Shown: positions 24,946 to 34,954, counted from the stretch's first letter. The stretch: 64,000 nt of DNA from an uncultured Granulosicoccaceae bacterium (GCA_938041955.1 CALISD010000064.1:1-64000), one strand, 5' to 3'. Program-made: numbers and translations. Notes: generated by a model not told the origin, from the letters alone.

Positions 24946-26160
24946 ATGGCCGCGACACAAGCGCTGATGTCCCAAGAATTCAATAATCCATACAAAGGCA
25001 GTTCCTGCAACAATAAGCTGGCTAATAGCGAGCTTTTGCCTCCCTATCGAAAAACTTTTGCTTCGGGCGCAGATATAAATTTATGCACGCTGTTGAGTCA
25101 GAACAGCCAATACAATCGAATTGAATCGAGCCATTTGTGCCACGCATGGCAATACTCTACGGACATCATCAATCAAGCCACACGCTTGTTGGAACAGCAA
25201 CCCGGGCTTCATCCGTCCATTCACTCGGTGGTGCTTGCAGGCTCTTTTGGCAGAATGGAAGGCGGAAAGTACTCAGACTTCGATTTTTTTGTAATCGCCC
25301 ACGACGGTTCAATTCAATCCAAACAGGATGAAAAAGATCTCGTAGCACTGGTGTGGGAGCAGCTCAGAGTTCTGCCGGTGGAGCCCCCTGACAGTCACGG
25401 CATCTTCACCCGTGTTGTAACGCCATCCATACTGTGTGACGAGAACGCTTTGGGAAACCTTGAATACGCCCGCCACGTTTTCGGGTTAAGGATGCAGCTC
25501 CTCACTGATTCACAACCCATATACGGCTTCGACGCGCTGCAACAATTACAAAAAGATATCGTTCGTTGGTATTGTCAGCCGGATTACTCGCCATTTTCAC
25601 ATTCTATAACGCAATACCTGCTGGCAGATCTAAAACGGTATTTTGCATCCTACGCTATCTGGCATCAGTATCGCTTTGACAAAACGTTTAACGACTCCTG
25701 GCTAATGCGTCAGATCAAAATGCAACACAGTCGCCTGGCAAGTTATACGGCACTGGCAATCAGTGTCATGAATGCTGCCTCTACCCACACAGGCGACAAC
25801 AACCACATTGATGAACAGGCAATAGCTGCAGCGTTATCCGATCAGTTAAAATACACACCGTTGGAGCGATTGATAATGCATTGGCCGGCTGACAAAAAAG
25901 AGCAGTTGTTAGACTACCTTACACATTACAATCGTATTGCCTCACTGATAGCCGATCCGGAACTGCGTCAAATCATCATTAACGAAAACCCGGAAAATGT
26001 CTGTAACCGAACCCGGGGCTTTGCCGGCGCTGATACACCGGAACCCATACTGACTGAAATTGTCGATACCCTGGAACACATGCGACAACTCCTTACGGCC
26101 TGTGTCACGCACACCATGGATCAATCTAACAGGTCAACTGCGGCGTGCTGGGCACTATAG
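24946..26160 (+). CDS. Nucleotidyltransferase-fold protein
   Basis: A 404-residue protein with the GS...DxD signature of the nucleotidyltransferase fold: VVLAGSFGRMEGGKYSDFDFFVI near residues 95-117, with the metal-binding acidic pair in SDFDFF. The remaining ~280 residues are mostly helical and rich in His/Trp, with no recognised regulatory domain, unlike GlnD. Proteins of this fold transfer nucleotides to proteins or small molecules. It starts 137 bases from the ftr gene in the opposite direction, so the two could share a control region. Its role in C1 metabolism is only suggested by position. Confidence 0.7.
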   Translation: MAATQALMSQEFNNPYKGSSCNNKLANSELLPPYRKTFASGADINLCTLLSQNSQYNRIESSHLCHAWQYSTDIINQATRLLEQQPGLHPSIHSVVLAGSFGRMEGGKYSDFDFFVIAHDGSIQSKQDEKDLVALVWEQLRVLPVEPPDSHGIFTRVVTPSILCDENALGNLEYARHVFGLRMQLLTDSQPIYGFDALQQLQKDIVRWYCQPDYSPFSHSITQYLLADLKRYFASYAIWHQYRFDKTFNDSWLMRQIKMQHSRLASYTALAISVMNAASTHTGDNNHIDEQAIAAALSDQLKYTPLERLIMHWPADKKEQLLDYLTHYNRIASLIADPELRQIIINENPENVCNRTRGFAGADTPEPILTEIVDTLEHMRQLLTACVTHTMDQSNRSTAACWAL

Positions 26161-26177
26161 AATAATGATGGTAACTA

Positions 26178-26327
26178 TCCCGGGCACACCTATCGCATGC
26201 ATGGGCGTTCTCGCTCGTGACCTGGCCGGCCGCCTCGAAATACAACTGTATCTTGCGCACGAACTCCCACCCCATGAATACGCAGGCCCACCCCTGAAAG
26301 CTACAAAATACTGCAAAAGCAGTCAAT
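26178..26327. repeat. Dispersed inverted-repeat element, copy 1
   Basis: A ~150-bp non-coding element with imperfect ~27-bp terminal arms (26179-26205 and 26269-26295), sharing the core TTGCGCACGAACTCCCACCC and the tail CTACAAAATACTGCAAAAGC with copies at 29042 and 51211. It starts 17 bases after the nucleotidyltransferase gene. Its small reading frames (for example coding a MGWEFVR motif on the minus strand) occur in all copies and come from the repeat, not from genes. Confidence 0.85.
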
Positions 26328-26382
26328 AATATGAATTTAGTTCATTTCCCACTGAATAGTTACTAATGATTTCAGGCACAAC

Positions 26383-26892
26383 GTGACTCATTTATTCGCC
26401 AGATGTGCTTTCACTTTATGCATTGTAGGTGGTTGCCTCGGGCTGTGGCTGACGCACCAATCACCTACAAATAATGCGTTTACCGCTTCTAACAAAGGTC
26501 ACTATGTACTTGCCGCCACACTATTGCAGCGCGATGCTGACAAGGGCAACCTGAACGCCAACACTTCGTTGGCCAACTTTTACAAGCTCGGTCTCGGAGT
26601 AGCAAAAGACGCTCGTAAGGCAGTGGTGCTATACGGCATCAGCGCCAAAGGGGGAGACCTGTCAGCCATGATCAATCTGGCGCTGATGTATCGTGACGGA
26701 CAGGGGATTGAAAAAAATCCAACACTTGCCTATGCATGGCTACACCTTGCGCACCTGTCCAAAAGCACTGTTGCACAATACTACATGTCAGAGATGTTGG
26801 AAAAGCAGCAACTAAGTGCTCAACTGGTACCCGGCATTAGAAAGAAGTACTCGACATTAGCTAACATGCCACTGCCAGAAGCCGCTGGCTAA
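26383..26892 (+). CDS. Sel1-repeat protein, paralogue of the 10242 gene
   Basis: A 169-residue protein starting with GTG, with an N-terminal membrane helix or signal (CAFTLCIVGGCLGLWLT) and Sel1 repeats NANTSLANFYKLGLGVAKDA and SAMINLALMYRDGQGIEKNP. Layout, length and repeat number match the protein at 10242, including the AYAWLHLAHL and final helix (compare AFAWYNMADI there), so they are paralogues. Unlike the first copy it has no TolQ/ExbD partners beside it; peptide deformylase converges on it. Confidence 0.75.
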   Translation: MTHLFARCAFTLCIVGGCLGLWLTHQSPTNNAFTASNKGHYVLAATLLQRDADKGNLNANTSLANFYKLGLGVAKDARKAVVLYGISAKGGDLSAMINLALMYRDGQGIEKNPTLAYAWLHLAHLSKSTVAQYYMSEMLEKQQLSAQLVPGIRKKYSTLANMPLPEAAG

Positions 26893-26925
26893 TAAGCCAT
26901 TAATTCATCGCGACAATAACTATTG

Positions 26926-27498
26926 CTAACCCGCGTAACGCGCCTCAACGCTGGCAACCGTTTTCTTGAAATCTTCTTCATAACGCTCTGAAAACTCATC
27001 CCATGTGCAGAATGTTTTTGGATCTTCTACTCGATCGGGAAACAGAATACCTTCAAGATGATCCATTTCATGTTGAAAGGTCCCTGCCGTAATACCTTTT
27101 ACGTCGAAAGACACCTGCTTGCCAGCTCTGTCCAGACCGGTGACGTGTACTTCAGGGCAACGCTTCACTGACCCTCGTAGATTGGGAATAGAAAGACATC
27201 CTTCGTAGCTGTCATAACGGTCTGCAGATAGTAGTTCAACCTTTGGATTCACCAGAACGGTTAACGGATACTCCGGTTTATAAGGGTAACGTGGATTGTT
27301 GGCGATCTCGACGACGAAAATACGCCAGGCCACAGCCACCTGATTAGCTGCAATACCGGCACCATTGGCTTTCTTACGAGTATCAATCAGGTCGTCGATA
27401 AAAGTCTGTACTTCATCAGAAGCCAGTTGCTCGGGCGACAACTCTGTCGCTACCTCACGCAGAACCGGATGCCCTATTTCAATGATTTTCAAGGCCAT
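26926..27498 (-). CDS. def: Peptide deformylase
   Basis: A 190-residue peptide deformylase from the ATG at 27498, removing the formyl group from nascent proteins. The three family motifs are intact: GAGIAANQ, EGCLSIPNLRG and QHEMDHLEG, with the metal Cys and two His. The N-terminus MALKIIEIGHPVLREVA is typical; the longer frame to 27603 gives an atypical extension and is rejected. It is not followed by fmt, so this is probably an extra copy in an accessory place, as seen in many Proteobacteria. Confidence 0.93.
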   Translation of the reverse strand: MALKIIEIGHPVLREVATELSPEQLASDEVQTFIDDLIDTRKKANGAGIAANQVAVAWRIFVVEIANNPRYPYKPEYPLTVLVNPKVELLSADRYDSYEGCLSIPNLRGSVKRCPEVHVTGLDRAGKQVSFDVKGITAGTFQHEMDHLEGILFPDRVEDPKTFCTWDEFSERYEEDFKKTVASVEARYAG

Positions 27499-27909
27499 GG
27501 TGGTATTTATCCTTCGCAGTATTAGATTGCCGGTTAATCGGTCCCACAAGACAACAATTTCGGCACTTGCAAATGCTAGCACTAAAAACGCACTTGCATC
27601 CACCCGCGCAACACTACTGCTCCAAACGAGTAAACGCTTTCCGAGACTTGCGGGTCATTTGTCGCCAACACTGTACGTTCATCGATGCGGATTCAATCAC
27701 GTCGTCAACCACTCACGAGCAAAGCGTGGAACTGCCAGGGCTAAAGTGTTAACTTCACTGGCTCCTTTGAAACAGCACTCCTCCTAACACAACGTTCGTA
27801 GTTGCGAACGATACGGGGTGCACTTTTTCACCTGAAGCCGCGTGCTCATACATAAATACAGCTACCGGCTTTTCGCACTTAATACATAACAAGTAAGCAG
27901 GAAAACAAC
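27499..27909. other. 411-base gap between def and the formaldehyde dehydrogenase gene
   Basis: The gap holds the control region of both divergent genes. No RNA gene, repeat or convincing ORF was found. A GGAA ribosome site lies just before the plus-strand ATG at 27910. Confidence 0.5.
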
Positions 27910-29019
27910 ATGGAATCAAGAGCCGCCATTGCTGTAAAAGCAGGTGAACCACTTGAAGTGGGCACAATTAATGTGGAGGGCCCCAAAGCTGGTGAATGCC
28001 TGGTCGAGATCAAGGCCACCGGTATCTGCCACACCGATCAGTTCACTTTATCAGGTGCGGACCCGGAAGGTATATTTCCTGCCGTACTTGGGCACGAAGG
28101 CGCTGGTGTAGTCGTAGAAGTCGGCGCCGGTGTGACGAGCCTTAAAAAAGGCGATCATGTCATACCACTTTACACCCCGGAATGCCGCACCTGTGATTAC
28201 TGCACCTCCGGTAAAACCAACCTGTGCCAACAGATTAGAGAAACTCAAGGCCAGGGCCTTATGCCTGACAACAGCAGTCGGTTCTCAGTTGGTAATGACA
28301 AGCTCTTTCACTACATGGGTACGTCAACCTTCTCGAACTACACGGTTGTTCCGGAAATAGCGCTGGCGAAGGTTCGAGAAGATGCACCATTTGACAAGAT
28401 CTGTTACATCGGATGTGGTGTCACCACCGGCATTGGTGCTGTTATCAATACCGCCAATGTACAACCGGGTGACAACGTTGTCGTCTTTGGCCTTGGCGGC
28501 ATCGGTTTAAATGTCATTCAAGGTGCCCGACTTGCCGGTGCCAACAAAATCGTCGGAGTTGACTTAAACCCGGCCAGAAAAGAAATGGCTGAGCGATTCG
28601 GTATGACACACTTTGTGAATCCTTCAGAGGTTGAGGGTGACCTGGTGCCTTATCTGGTTCATCTCACTGACGGCGGTGCTGACTACTCGTTCGAATGTAT
28701 TGGCAATGTAGATGTTATGCGTCAAGCATTAGAGTGTTGCCACAAAGGCTGGGGGACCTCCATCATCATTGGCGTCGCGCCAGCCGGAGCTGAAATCAGT
28801 ACCCGACCATTTCAACTGGTGACCGGGCGCAACTGGCGAGGCACTGCATTTGGCGGAGCCAAAGGGCGCACTGATGTGCCAAAAATTGTTGATTGGTACA
28901 TGGAGGGAAAGATTGAGATCGATCCGTTAATCACGCACACCATGCCACTTGACGATATCAACACAGCCTTTGACTTGATGCACAAAGGCGAGTCCATTAG
29001 ATCTGTAGTGATATTCTAA
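27910..29019 (+). CDS. frmA: S-(hydroxymethyl)glutathione dehydrogenase / class III alcohol dehydrogenase
   Basis: A 369-residue zinc- and NAD-dependent enzyme oxidising the spontaneous formaldehyde-glutathione adduct to S-formylglutathione. All motifs are clear: catalytic zinc region [17 protein letters not shown] and GHEGAGVV, structural zinc cysteines [17 protein letters not shown], and coenzyme loop [19 protein letters not shown]. Length is exact for the family. This gives a second, glutathione-dependent formaldehyde route beside the H4MPT one. A formylglutathione hydrolase of the usual family is not adjacent. Confidence 0.97.
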   Translation: MESRAAIAVKAGEPLEVGTINVEGPKAGECLVEIKATGICHTDQFTLSGADPEGIFPAVLGHEGAGVVVEVGAGVTSLKKGDHVIPLYTPECRTCDYCTSGKTNLCQQIRETQGQGLMPDNSSRFSVGNDKLFHYMGTSTFSNYTVVPEIALAKVREDAPFDKICYIGCGVTTGIGAVINTANVQPGDNVVVFGLGGIGLNVIQGARLAGANKIVGVDLNPARKEMAERFGMTHFVNPSEVEGDLVPYLVHLTDGGADYSFECIGNVDVMRQALECCHKGWGTSIIIGVAPAGAEISTRPFQLVTGRNWRGTAFGGAKGRTDVPKIVDWYMEGKIEIDPLITHTMPLDDINTAFDLMHKGESIRSVVIF

Positions 29020-29041
29020 CCTGAGTTGTATGGCAACTCTT

Positions 29042-29170
29042 CAGGGCTTACCTGTCGCACTCATGGGCGTTGTCGCTCGTGCTCAAATACCCCTGCATGT
29101 TGCGCACGAACTCCCACCCCATGGATACGACAGGGCTACCCTGAAAAGCTACAAAATACTGCAAAGGCAG
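29042..29170. repeat. Dispersed inverted-repeat element, copy 2
   Basis: A ~129-bp copy of the element at 26178 in the same direction. The right arm (29117-29143) reads CCCATGGATACGACAGGG then CTACCCTG, the inverse of the left arm near 29042-29066. A further short inverted repeat, ACAACTGTC (29172-29180) with GACAGTTGT (29204-29212), follows directly. It separates frmA from the downstream hydrolase gene. Confidence 0.85.
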
Positions 29171-29392
29171 CACAACTGTCGTTGATTTATTTGATCGATC
29201 AAAGACAGTTGTAGTACCCGACTTACACTTGAAACTCAGCGGCATCATTACGCCATGAGGCAGCTGGTTTATTGCCACTATACGGTTAACATAAAGATTA
29301 GCATCATATCCTGACGTCAGTACCAAATGAGCCGCATATCAAAGAGCCACAGATTAGCACTACCGATTGCAAGCTCTAAGCATGAGCCGAAT

Positions 29393-30520
29393 ATGAAAAT
29401 AGATTCACCCTACAGCGAAAATGTTATTGACCCTGCGATTACGTCTTATCAGATAGATAACGGAAACGGCCTGAGCAGCCACGTTCTCGTCGCCGGAAAT
29501 CCCGAAGACCCGTGTGTGCTGTTACTGCATGGTTTCCCGGAACTGGCGTTTAGCTGGCGCAAGGTCATGTTGCCTCTCGCAGCAGCGGGTTATCACGTAA
29601 TCGCTCCAGATCAGCGCGGCTACGGACGCACCACCAGATCAGACAATCGATTCAATGGTGATGTTGCATCATTTCGCTTATACAACCTGGTGCAAGACGC
29701 TCTGGGCGTGGTGGCGGCACTTGGTCACAAATCGGTGCACTCAGTCGTTGGCCATGACTTTGGATCATCTGTTGCGGCATGGTGTGCAGTGACCAGACCG
29801 GATATTTTTAATTCTGTTGTACTAATGAGCGCACCATTTGCTGGTACACCCAAAGCAAATTCCACCCAAAACAGTATTGCCACGATTGACCACGACGCGC
29901 TTGCGCAGCTAAATCCACCACGTAAGCACTACCAATGGTATTACTCCACACAAGAAGCCAACAATAATATGCAACAAGCCGCGCAGGGGATACACAACTT
30001 CCTGCGTGCTTACTACCACTGCAAAAGCGCCGACTGGGCAGACAACAATCCTCACGAACTGAAATCCTGGGCGGCAGAAGAGCTAGCGCTACTACCAACG
30101 TATTACGTTATGCACAAAAGCATGGGAATGGCAGAGACAGTCGCCACTGAAATGCCTGATACGGCGGTAATAGAATCAAACAACTGGCTAACTGAAACGG
30201 AATTAGCCATCTACGCAGCAGAGTTCCAACGAACCGGTTTTCAAGGTGGTCTCAATTGGTACCGGTGCGTTACCAGTGGGCAGTTTAACGATGAGCTTCG
30301 TAACTACAGCGGAAAAACCATCGATATCCCGTGCATGTTTATCGCTGGAGCGTGCGACTGGGGAATTTATCAGAAGCCGGATGAATATCAGGCGATGCAG
30401 TCAAACGCGTGCAGTGATTTTAAGGACAGTCACCTTATAAGTGGCGCGGGACACTGGGTGCAGCAGGAACAGCCCAACAAGGTGACTGAAGCACTGCTGC
30501 AGTTTTTTAAACACCAATAA
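29393..30520 (+). CDS. Alpha/beta-hydrolase, epoxide-hydrolase type
   Basis: About 375 residues from the ATG at 29393; the frame begins at 29327. Typical elements: oxyanion loop LLLHGFPELAFSWR, DQRGYGRTT, nucleophile elbow VVGHDFGSSVAAW with Asp as nucleophile, which marks epoxide hydrolases and dehalogenases rather than esterases, and the final His in SGAGHWVQQEQP. The closest role is hydrolysis of an epoxide. It sits where some genomes have formylglutathione hydrolase, but the Asp nucleophile makes that activity unlikely. Confidence 0.82.
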   Translation: MKIDSPYSENVIDPAITSYQIDNGNGLSSHVLVAGNPEDPCVLLLHGFPELAFSWRKVMLPLAAAGYHVIAPDQRGYGRTTRSDNRFNGDVASFRLYNLVQDALGVVAALGHKSVHSVVGHDFGSSVAAWCAVTRPDIFNSVVLMSAPFAGTPKANSTQNSIATIDHDALAQLNPPRKHYQWYYSTQEANNNMQQAAQGIHNFLRAYYHCKSADWADNNPHELKSWAAEELALLPTYYVMHKSMGMAETVATEMPDTAVIESNNWLTETELAIYAAEFQRTGFQGGLNWYRCVTSGQFNDELRNYSGKTIDIPCMFIAGACDWGIYQKPDEYQAMQSNACSDFKDSHLISGAGHWVQQEQPNKVTEALLQFFKHQ

Positions 30521-30891
30521 AAAAAGCGTGTCGATATTATTACCCTCTACAAACGAGTTGTATGCGGAAGTTCACATACCCATGCAAGGCTGTACATTCC
30601 CTGCATTCCAGCATGTTGTGCTGCAAACTTTAACGACTGTCCAACAACGGAAAAACGTCACCCATCTATTACAAATGACAAACTGTTAATTCCGACGTTG
30701 CAAATACACCACCTTGCCAATGAAAAAGCCTTGTTGTCGCTATTAAGTAGAGACAACAAAAATACAACAACAGGTGTTCAATAAAATATATTCATTTGAA
30801 AAATATTTCGTAGCATTTAACTTAACTACTCGAACCTGAGTGTTTGGGATTCGAATTCATCGTGAAAACCTACTGATAAAGGAATATTGAA
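30521..30891. other. 371-base gap before the PepSY-like gene
   Basis: AT-rich stretch with no ORF, repeat or RNA feature I can support. An AAAGGAA ribosome site lies before the next ATG at 30892. Confidence 0.5.
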
Positions 30892-31149
30892 ATGAAAAAC
30901 TCATTCGCAGTCATCGCTCCCCTCTTTTTGATCGGCACTGTATTGGCCGCGGAGGGTCCAACATGCACTGAAGCTGGTGTTGATTCATGGATGCCTGAGA
31001 CCGATTTCATCACCATGGCAGAAAAACTTGGTTATGATGTCGACAATTTCTCTGTAACAAAAGGCAACTGCTACGCGCTTACAAAATTGAATGGCGCTGA
31101 AGGTGACATGGACTACTTTAATCCTGTTACCGGCACGATAATTCAGTAG
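30892..31149 (+). CDS. Small exported PepSY-like protein
   Basis: An 85-residue protein with a cleavable signal (VIAPLFLIGTVLAAE) and a single PepSY-like unit: MAEKLGYDVDNFSVTKGNCYALTKLNGAEGDMDYFNPVTG. Two cysteines could form a disulfide. Small PepSY proteins are often found with cytochromes or as periplasmic inhibitors. The gene is monocistronic, with a good ribosome site and its own terminator. Confidence 0.75.
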   Translation: MKNSFAVIAPLFLIGTVLAAEGPTCTEAGVDSWMPETDFITMAEKLGYDVDNFSVTKGNCYALTKLNGAEGDMDYFNPVTGTIIQ

Positions 31150-31168
31150 ATAAGCCGCGTACAATCAA

Positions 31169-31196
31169 GGCTCTCTGCATTGCAGAGAGCCCTTTC
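31169..31196 (+). terminator. Terminator of the PepSY-like gene
   Basis: A GGCTCTCTGCA / TGCAGAGAGCC stem (11 bp) followed by CTTTCTTTC. Confidence 0.8.
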
Positions 31197-31329
31197 TTTC
31201 ACTACACAAGCAATTTGCATTCATCAACTATGCATTTAACGGCTTGGGTGCGGAGACAGAAAACGGTCTCCAACCAGATCGCTTAAGATCTATTCGGCAG
31301 CGCAGCAGCCATCAACAGATCAGATACGA

Positions 31330-32328
31330 TCACGACGGAACAGGAGCGGCCTTATCCAACAACCCTTCATTCTGCAAATCACTCCAGAATGATGATGAAA
31401 TATCGGTATTAAACCACTCCACTACCTGCTGCATTTCCATACGCGATCTAGGACCGGGGATCACCGAAGCGACTAGCGGTGAACCAAGCGGGTATTGCAA
31501 TGCTGCTGCAGCTAGAGGGATACCATGTGAATCGCATACTGCCGTAATTCGCTTTACTTTGCTCACTACTTCCGGAGGCGCTTTGGCATAGTTCCACGTA
31601 TCACCACCGACCAATATGCCAGAATTAAATGGCCCGCCCAGAATAATTCCCGTTCCCGCCTTTTCGCAAGCAGGAAACAGATCATGAATCGGCTCCTGCT
31701 CATGCAATGTGTAACGACCCGCCAGAAGAAACGCATCCCAGCGACCATGCTCCATCGCTTCTATACATACTTCGCGTTCATTCACTCCAAGCCCAATGGC
31801 TTGCACGTCCCCTGCACTGCGCAATTCATCCAGCGCTTTATAGCCACCCGACATTGCATCAGCAAACAGTTTTTTGTTTAACTCAACACCGTGCTGCATT
31901 GCACCAATATCATGCAGCAGCAATATGTCTATTTTGGTTACACCCAACCGCTGAAGACTGTCCTCGTAGGAACGCATGACACCGTCGTAGGTGTAATCGT
32001 AAACCGGGTTAAAGTTAAAACTACCCGGCCAATCATTTGCGACGGGTTTCGGTGCAGGCTCAGGCTTTAACAGTCGCCCCGCCTTTGTAGATAGAACGAT
32101 ATCATCCAGAAATCTAATGGCGTCACCGACAAAATGTTCGGATCGTCCGAATCCATAGAATGGCGCGGTATCTACAAAAGATATCCCCGCTTGCAACCCC
32201 TCGTCAATGGCAGCCCGAATATCTTCGTCAGCAACCGGCCGATGATTACCTGCCATGGCGGCACAGCCCAGACCGAGCTCGCTAAGTTGCAACGCGGTAT
32301 TGCCTAATTTGCGGGTTTGGAATTTCAA
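31330..32328 (-). CDS. Aldo/keto reductase
   Basis: A 332-residue aldo/keto reductase with the N-terminal LSELGLGCAAMAG, the catalytic Asp/Tyr region FVDTAPFYGFGRSE (D and Y), Lys in STKAGRLLKP, and the His in LLLHDIGAMQHG. The type matches the D-threo-aldose/L-fucose dehydrogenase branch, which oxidises sugars or pyridoxal with NAD(P). It lies apart from the rhamnose genes. No operon partners; the PepSY gene converges on it and the Rieske gene lies 194 bases upstream. Confidence 0.85.
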   Translation of the reverse strand: MKFQTRKLGNTALQLSELGLGCAAMAGNHRPVADEDIRAAIDEGLQAGISFVDTAPFYGFGRSEHFVGDAIRFLDDIVLSTKAGRLLKPEPAPKPVANDWPGSFNFNPVYDYTYDGVMRSYEDSLQRLGVTKIDILLLHDIGAMQHGVELNKKLFADAMSGGYKALDELRSAGDVQAIGLGVNEREVCIEAMEHGRWDAFLLAGRYTLHEQEPIHDLFPACEKAGTGIILGGPFNSGILVGGDTWNYAKAPPEVVSKVKRITAVCDSHGIPLAAAALQYPLGSPLVASVIPGPRSRMEMQQVVEWFNTDISSSFWSDLQNEGLLDKAAPVPS

Positions 32329-32522
32329 TTGACTCTACCTATGTGCTTGTTGTTCGAGGGACTCACTGTCCCTCGATTATAACTTTAATCAGGTAGACGG
32401 CTCGAAGTCTATCTTAAGGTGTGCATACTCAGGGAATCATGAGTTGAGCATCGAATGAGCCGGGCCTAAATTATTATCGAGCTCTCATCATTTTAGCGAT
32501 CTGGGCCAGGCCCCATCTGCAA

Positions 32523-33851
32523 TCAGCTTCCAAACTCCTCACCGCACACCTTCTCAATCAACTCAATGCGTTTTGCCGCCGGCTTAGACCCACACTCCAA
32601 CACAGTATCCGCAACGCGTCCGCCAAATTTGCGCATCAATTTTTCATCTTCCCCCACTGCCGACACCGGGTATACAGTGTCCTGACAGTAGGTTGATACT
32701 ATCGAATCCTCATTCAGCTCCGGCATAGATGCCTCACCGGTTTTACTGTGTGCTCGTACACGATCGCGAAGCATTTTACGCAACTTAGACACACCCCGGT
32801 CAGACGTTACACGGTGCTCCAGTGCATGTATTGCGATAGGTCGCTGCGATACCTGCACTTCATAATCACCCGGTTGACGCTGTTGCTCCTCGTAAGAACG
32901 GCCCGACGTCTGGCCGATAAAATCTATCGTCTCTTTGCCAACCTGAGACGGATCATCCTGCCCGCGCGGATCAAGCTGCTTGCTAAAATAACGCCACCCG
33001 ATAGTCAGTGTATTCGTATCATCGATCGGCACCATCCAGCGCAACATTGACACTCTTTGGAAAATCTTTTTTTCTTCCGCCTCTTCCCATATAGCGCCGG
33101 TTTGATTGCCGTTAGGGAAAATTGAATCGGTGGTACGCGTCCAAAGATGATCACCCACTCTTCGAGTCTGTACATTCATCATTCCCAACGGCGTAGTACG
33201 GTAATCGATAAGCTGTTCAACGCCGGAGGCCGCACCAAACTGCACGCCGCTAGACAAGGCATGCAAGTGAATCACATGGATAGGGTCCTGGGTGTTTTCG
33301 TATACCTGCAACCAGTTAGCGGGCATACTGAGAGAAAAGGTTTTCGACTCTGTACTTTCGATATTCATCGTGTCATAGATAGGGAAGTCCGGTTTTTTAT
33401 CCGGTGGGCCCATATACGCGAACACCAATCCGTTTATTTCATGCAATGGATAAGCCCCCTGCACAACCTTGTCACGCACCGGACTACCGAGTGGCTCGGA
33501 AGGCGCATCTATTAATCTACCATCTACATCGAAGTGCCAGCCGTGATAACAACACTTGATACCGCAATCCATGATGATGCCAAATTCAAGTGATGCACCC
33601 CGGTGTGCGCAATGACGGTGCAACAGCCCAAGCGTGCCCGCCTTGTCGCGAAATAACACCAGATCTTCACCCAAAATACGTATTGCCACCGGCAGATCAC
33701 TGACTTCATTTGACATCGCCACAGGTTGCCAATAGCGACGTAGATACTCACCACATGCCGTGCCCGGGCCCACGTGGGTTAGTTCGGGGTCTTCTGCGGG
33801 TACATCTCTTTTGAAGTAACCGGAGTAAGGGGCAGTTTGCGTGTCAGTCAT
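32523..33851 (-). CDS. Rieske non-heme iron oxygenase, alpha subunit
   Basis: A 442-residue oxygenase of the phthalate/vanillate-type group, from the ATG at 33851. The [2Fe-2S] ligands are in HCAHRGASLEFG and CCYHGWHFD (C-x-H and C-x2-H spacing). The mononuclear iron site is in NTQDPIHVIHLHALSS. These enzymes hydroxylate or demethylate aromatic acids or similar substrates and need a separate reductase, which is not beside it. O-demethylation would feed the formaldehyde routes of this window, but this is speculation. Confidence 0.88.
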   Translation of the reverse strand: MTDTQTAPYSGYFKRDVPAEDPELTHVGPGTACGEYLRRYWQPVAMSNEVSDLPVAIRILGEDLVLFRDKAGTLGLLHRHCAHRGASLEFGIIMDCGIKCCYHGWHFDVDGRLIDAPSEPLGSPVRDKVVQGAYPLHEINGLVFAYMGPPDKKPDFPIYDTMNIESTESKTFSLSMPANWLQVYENTQDPIHVIHLHALSSGVQFGAASGVEQLIDYRTTPLGMMNVQTRRVGDHLWTRTTDSIFPNGNQTGAIWEEAEEKKIFQRVSMLRWMVPIDDTNTLTIGWRYFSKQLDPRGQDDPSQVGKETIDFIGQTSGRSYEEQQRQPGDYEVQVSQRPIAIHALEHRVTSDRGVSKLRKMLRDRVRAHSKTGEASMPELNEDSIVSTYCQDTVYPVSAVGEDEKLMRKFGGRVADTVLECGSKPAAKRIELIEKVCGEEFGS

Positions 33852-34173
33852 TGTGGATCCTGTGAATTCAGCTGGCCGTTGTAATCCTACTGCATGCAGA
33901 CCAGATTCGCATCCCGGGCAGCCAATATTCAATTGTCTCCACCGCTGCTGCCCGCAGGGCTGTTGGCAACAAATGTAGTTAAGTCAACTGACCACGACGG
34001 TTTCAATTACGTCGAAATGCGTTCACCGTTTGGCGCCCGGCACTGTTGCATCGTGCAATAACCTCCTGTTCCTTGCTGCAACTGAAACCACGTACCTCAC
34101 TCAACAAGTCGTGCCATTCAATGACTGTACTTTTCTCATTGGACGGGTGATCTGTTTTCATCTTCCCAGAACC
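33852..34173. other. 322-base gap between the Rieske gene and the csp terminator
   Basis: The frame of the Rieske gene stays open to 33932 without a better start. Beyond this I see no supported ORF, RNA or repeat. Confidence 0.4.
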
Positions 34174-34200
34174 AAAAAAGCCGAAGCAAAAGCTTCGGCT
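34174..34200 (-). terminator. Terminator of the cold-shock gene
   Basis: A perfect 9-bp stem AGCCGAAGC / GCTTCGGCT with an AAAA loop. On the minus strand it is followed by a run of T. Confidence 0.85.
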
Positions 34201-34250
34201 CTGGTTACCACTTACGCGTGTGTATTGCTACGCTATGCGTTAAGCCAAGC

Positions 34251-34457
34251 TTACACAGCTTGAACTTTGTTAGCGCAAGGGCCTTTCTCGCCCTGACCCA
34301 CTTCAAACTCAACGGCCTGGCCGTCGTTCAAAGTTGCGTATCCACCACCTGCCTGAATTTCGGAGTGGTGAACAAATAAATCTTTGCCGCCGTCTTCCGG
34401 TGTAATGAATCCAAAACCTTTATCAGCGTTGAACCACTTAACTGTACCTTTACTCAT
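34251..34457 (-). CDS. cspA: Cold-shock domain protein
   Basis: A 68-residue (72 from the ATG at 34469) CspA-type RNA-binding protein. The sequence [17 protein letters not shown] and [10 protein letters not shown] holds the RNP1 and RNP2 motifs. I prefer the second Met. The gene has its own terminator and a 485-base upstream region, long enough for the extended 5' leader that typifies cold-inducible csp genes. The symbol denotes family, not proven orthology. Confidence 0.93.
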   Translation of the reverse strand: MSKGTVKWFNADKGFGFITPEDGGKDLFVHHSEIQAGGGYATLNDGQAVEFEVGQGEKGPCANKVQAV

Positions 34458-34469
34458 ACTTTTACTCAT

Positions 34470-34954
34470 ACTCTTAAATTTGGTGAAAATAAATACTACC
34501 TGGCTATCACCATTACAAAGGTAGTTTAATTACGCGCCAGGGATAATGCCGAAAAAGCACCAAAAGCGATAATCAGGGGCGAACATACAAATGCTGCCTT
34601 AAACCTATAAATAGGGGTTAATTCCGGGATATCAAGGTTTTACACCAACTTATTTCGATTTCGGTTAGAAATAGCCCGATTATCTGCCGTTTTTCCCGGC
34701 TTCGCGCCCTCTAAAGGCAATTCTACAAAGCACGGCTATTTCATAAAAAGGTCTGATTTGCGCTAATTTAATGCCCTGATTGAAATTGAAATCACTTAAA
34801 TCGACTTTTCCCGCTTCCAGGCAGACCGAACCCGGCCCTATCCTGAATAGTTGTCAAAGTTAGGATTCTTCAGTGCACTGGCTACATTATACTCGTGACA
34901 GAATTGTCGTTGCATGGCTGGACGCGATAGCCTCAAACAACAGGAAAAACAAAG
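34470..34954. other. 485-base region between csp and the acyl-CoA ligase gene
   Basis: Non-coding sequence serving two divergent genes. It is AT-rich with several short inverted patterns near the csp side and could hold the csp leader RNA. I see no repeat or ORF. Confidence 0.4.

Noticed and set aside
26060..26329. Small ORFs at 26060-26329, 29048-29326 and 50992-51459 with a shared MGWEFVR motif
   Set aside because: They arise from the inverted-repeat element, share similarity only within the repeat, and the third also overlaps the rhaK start.
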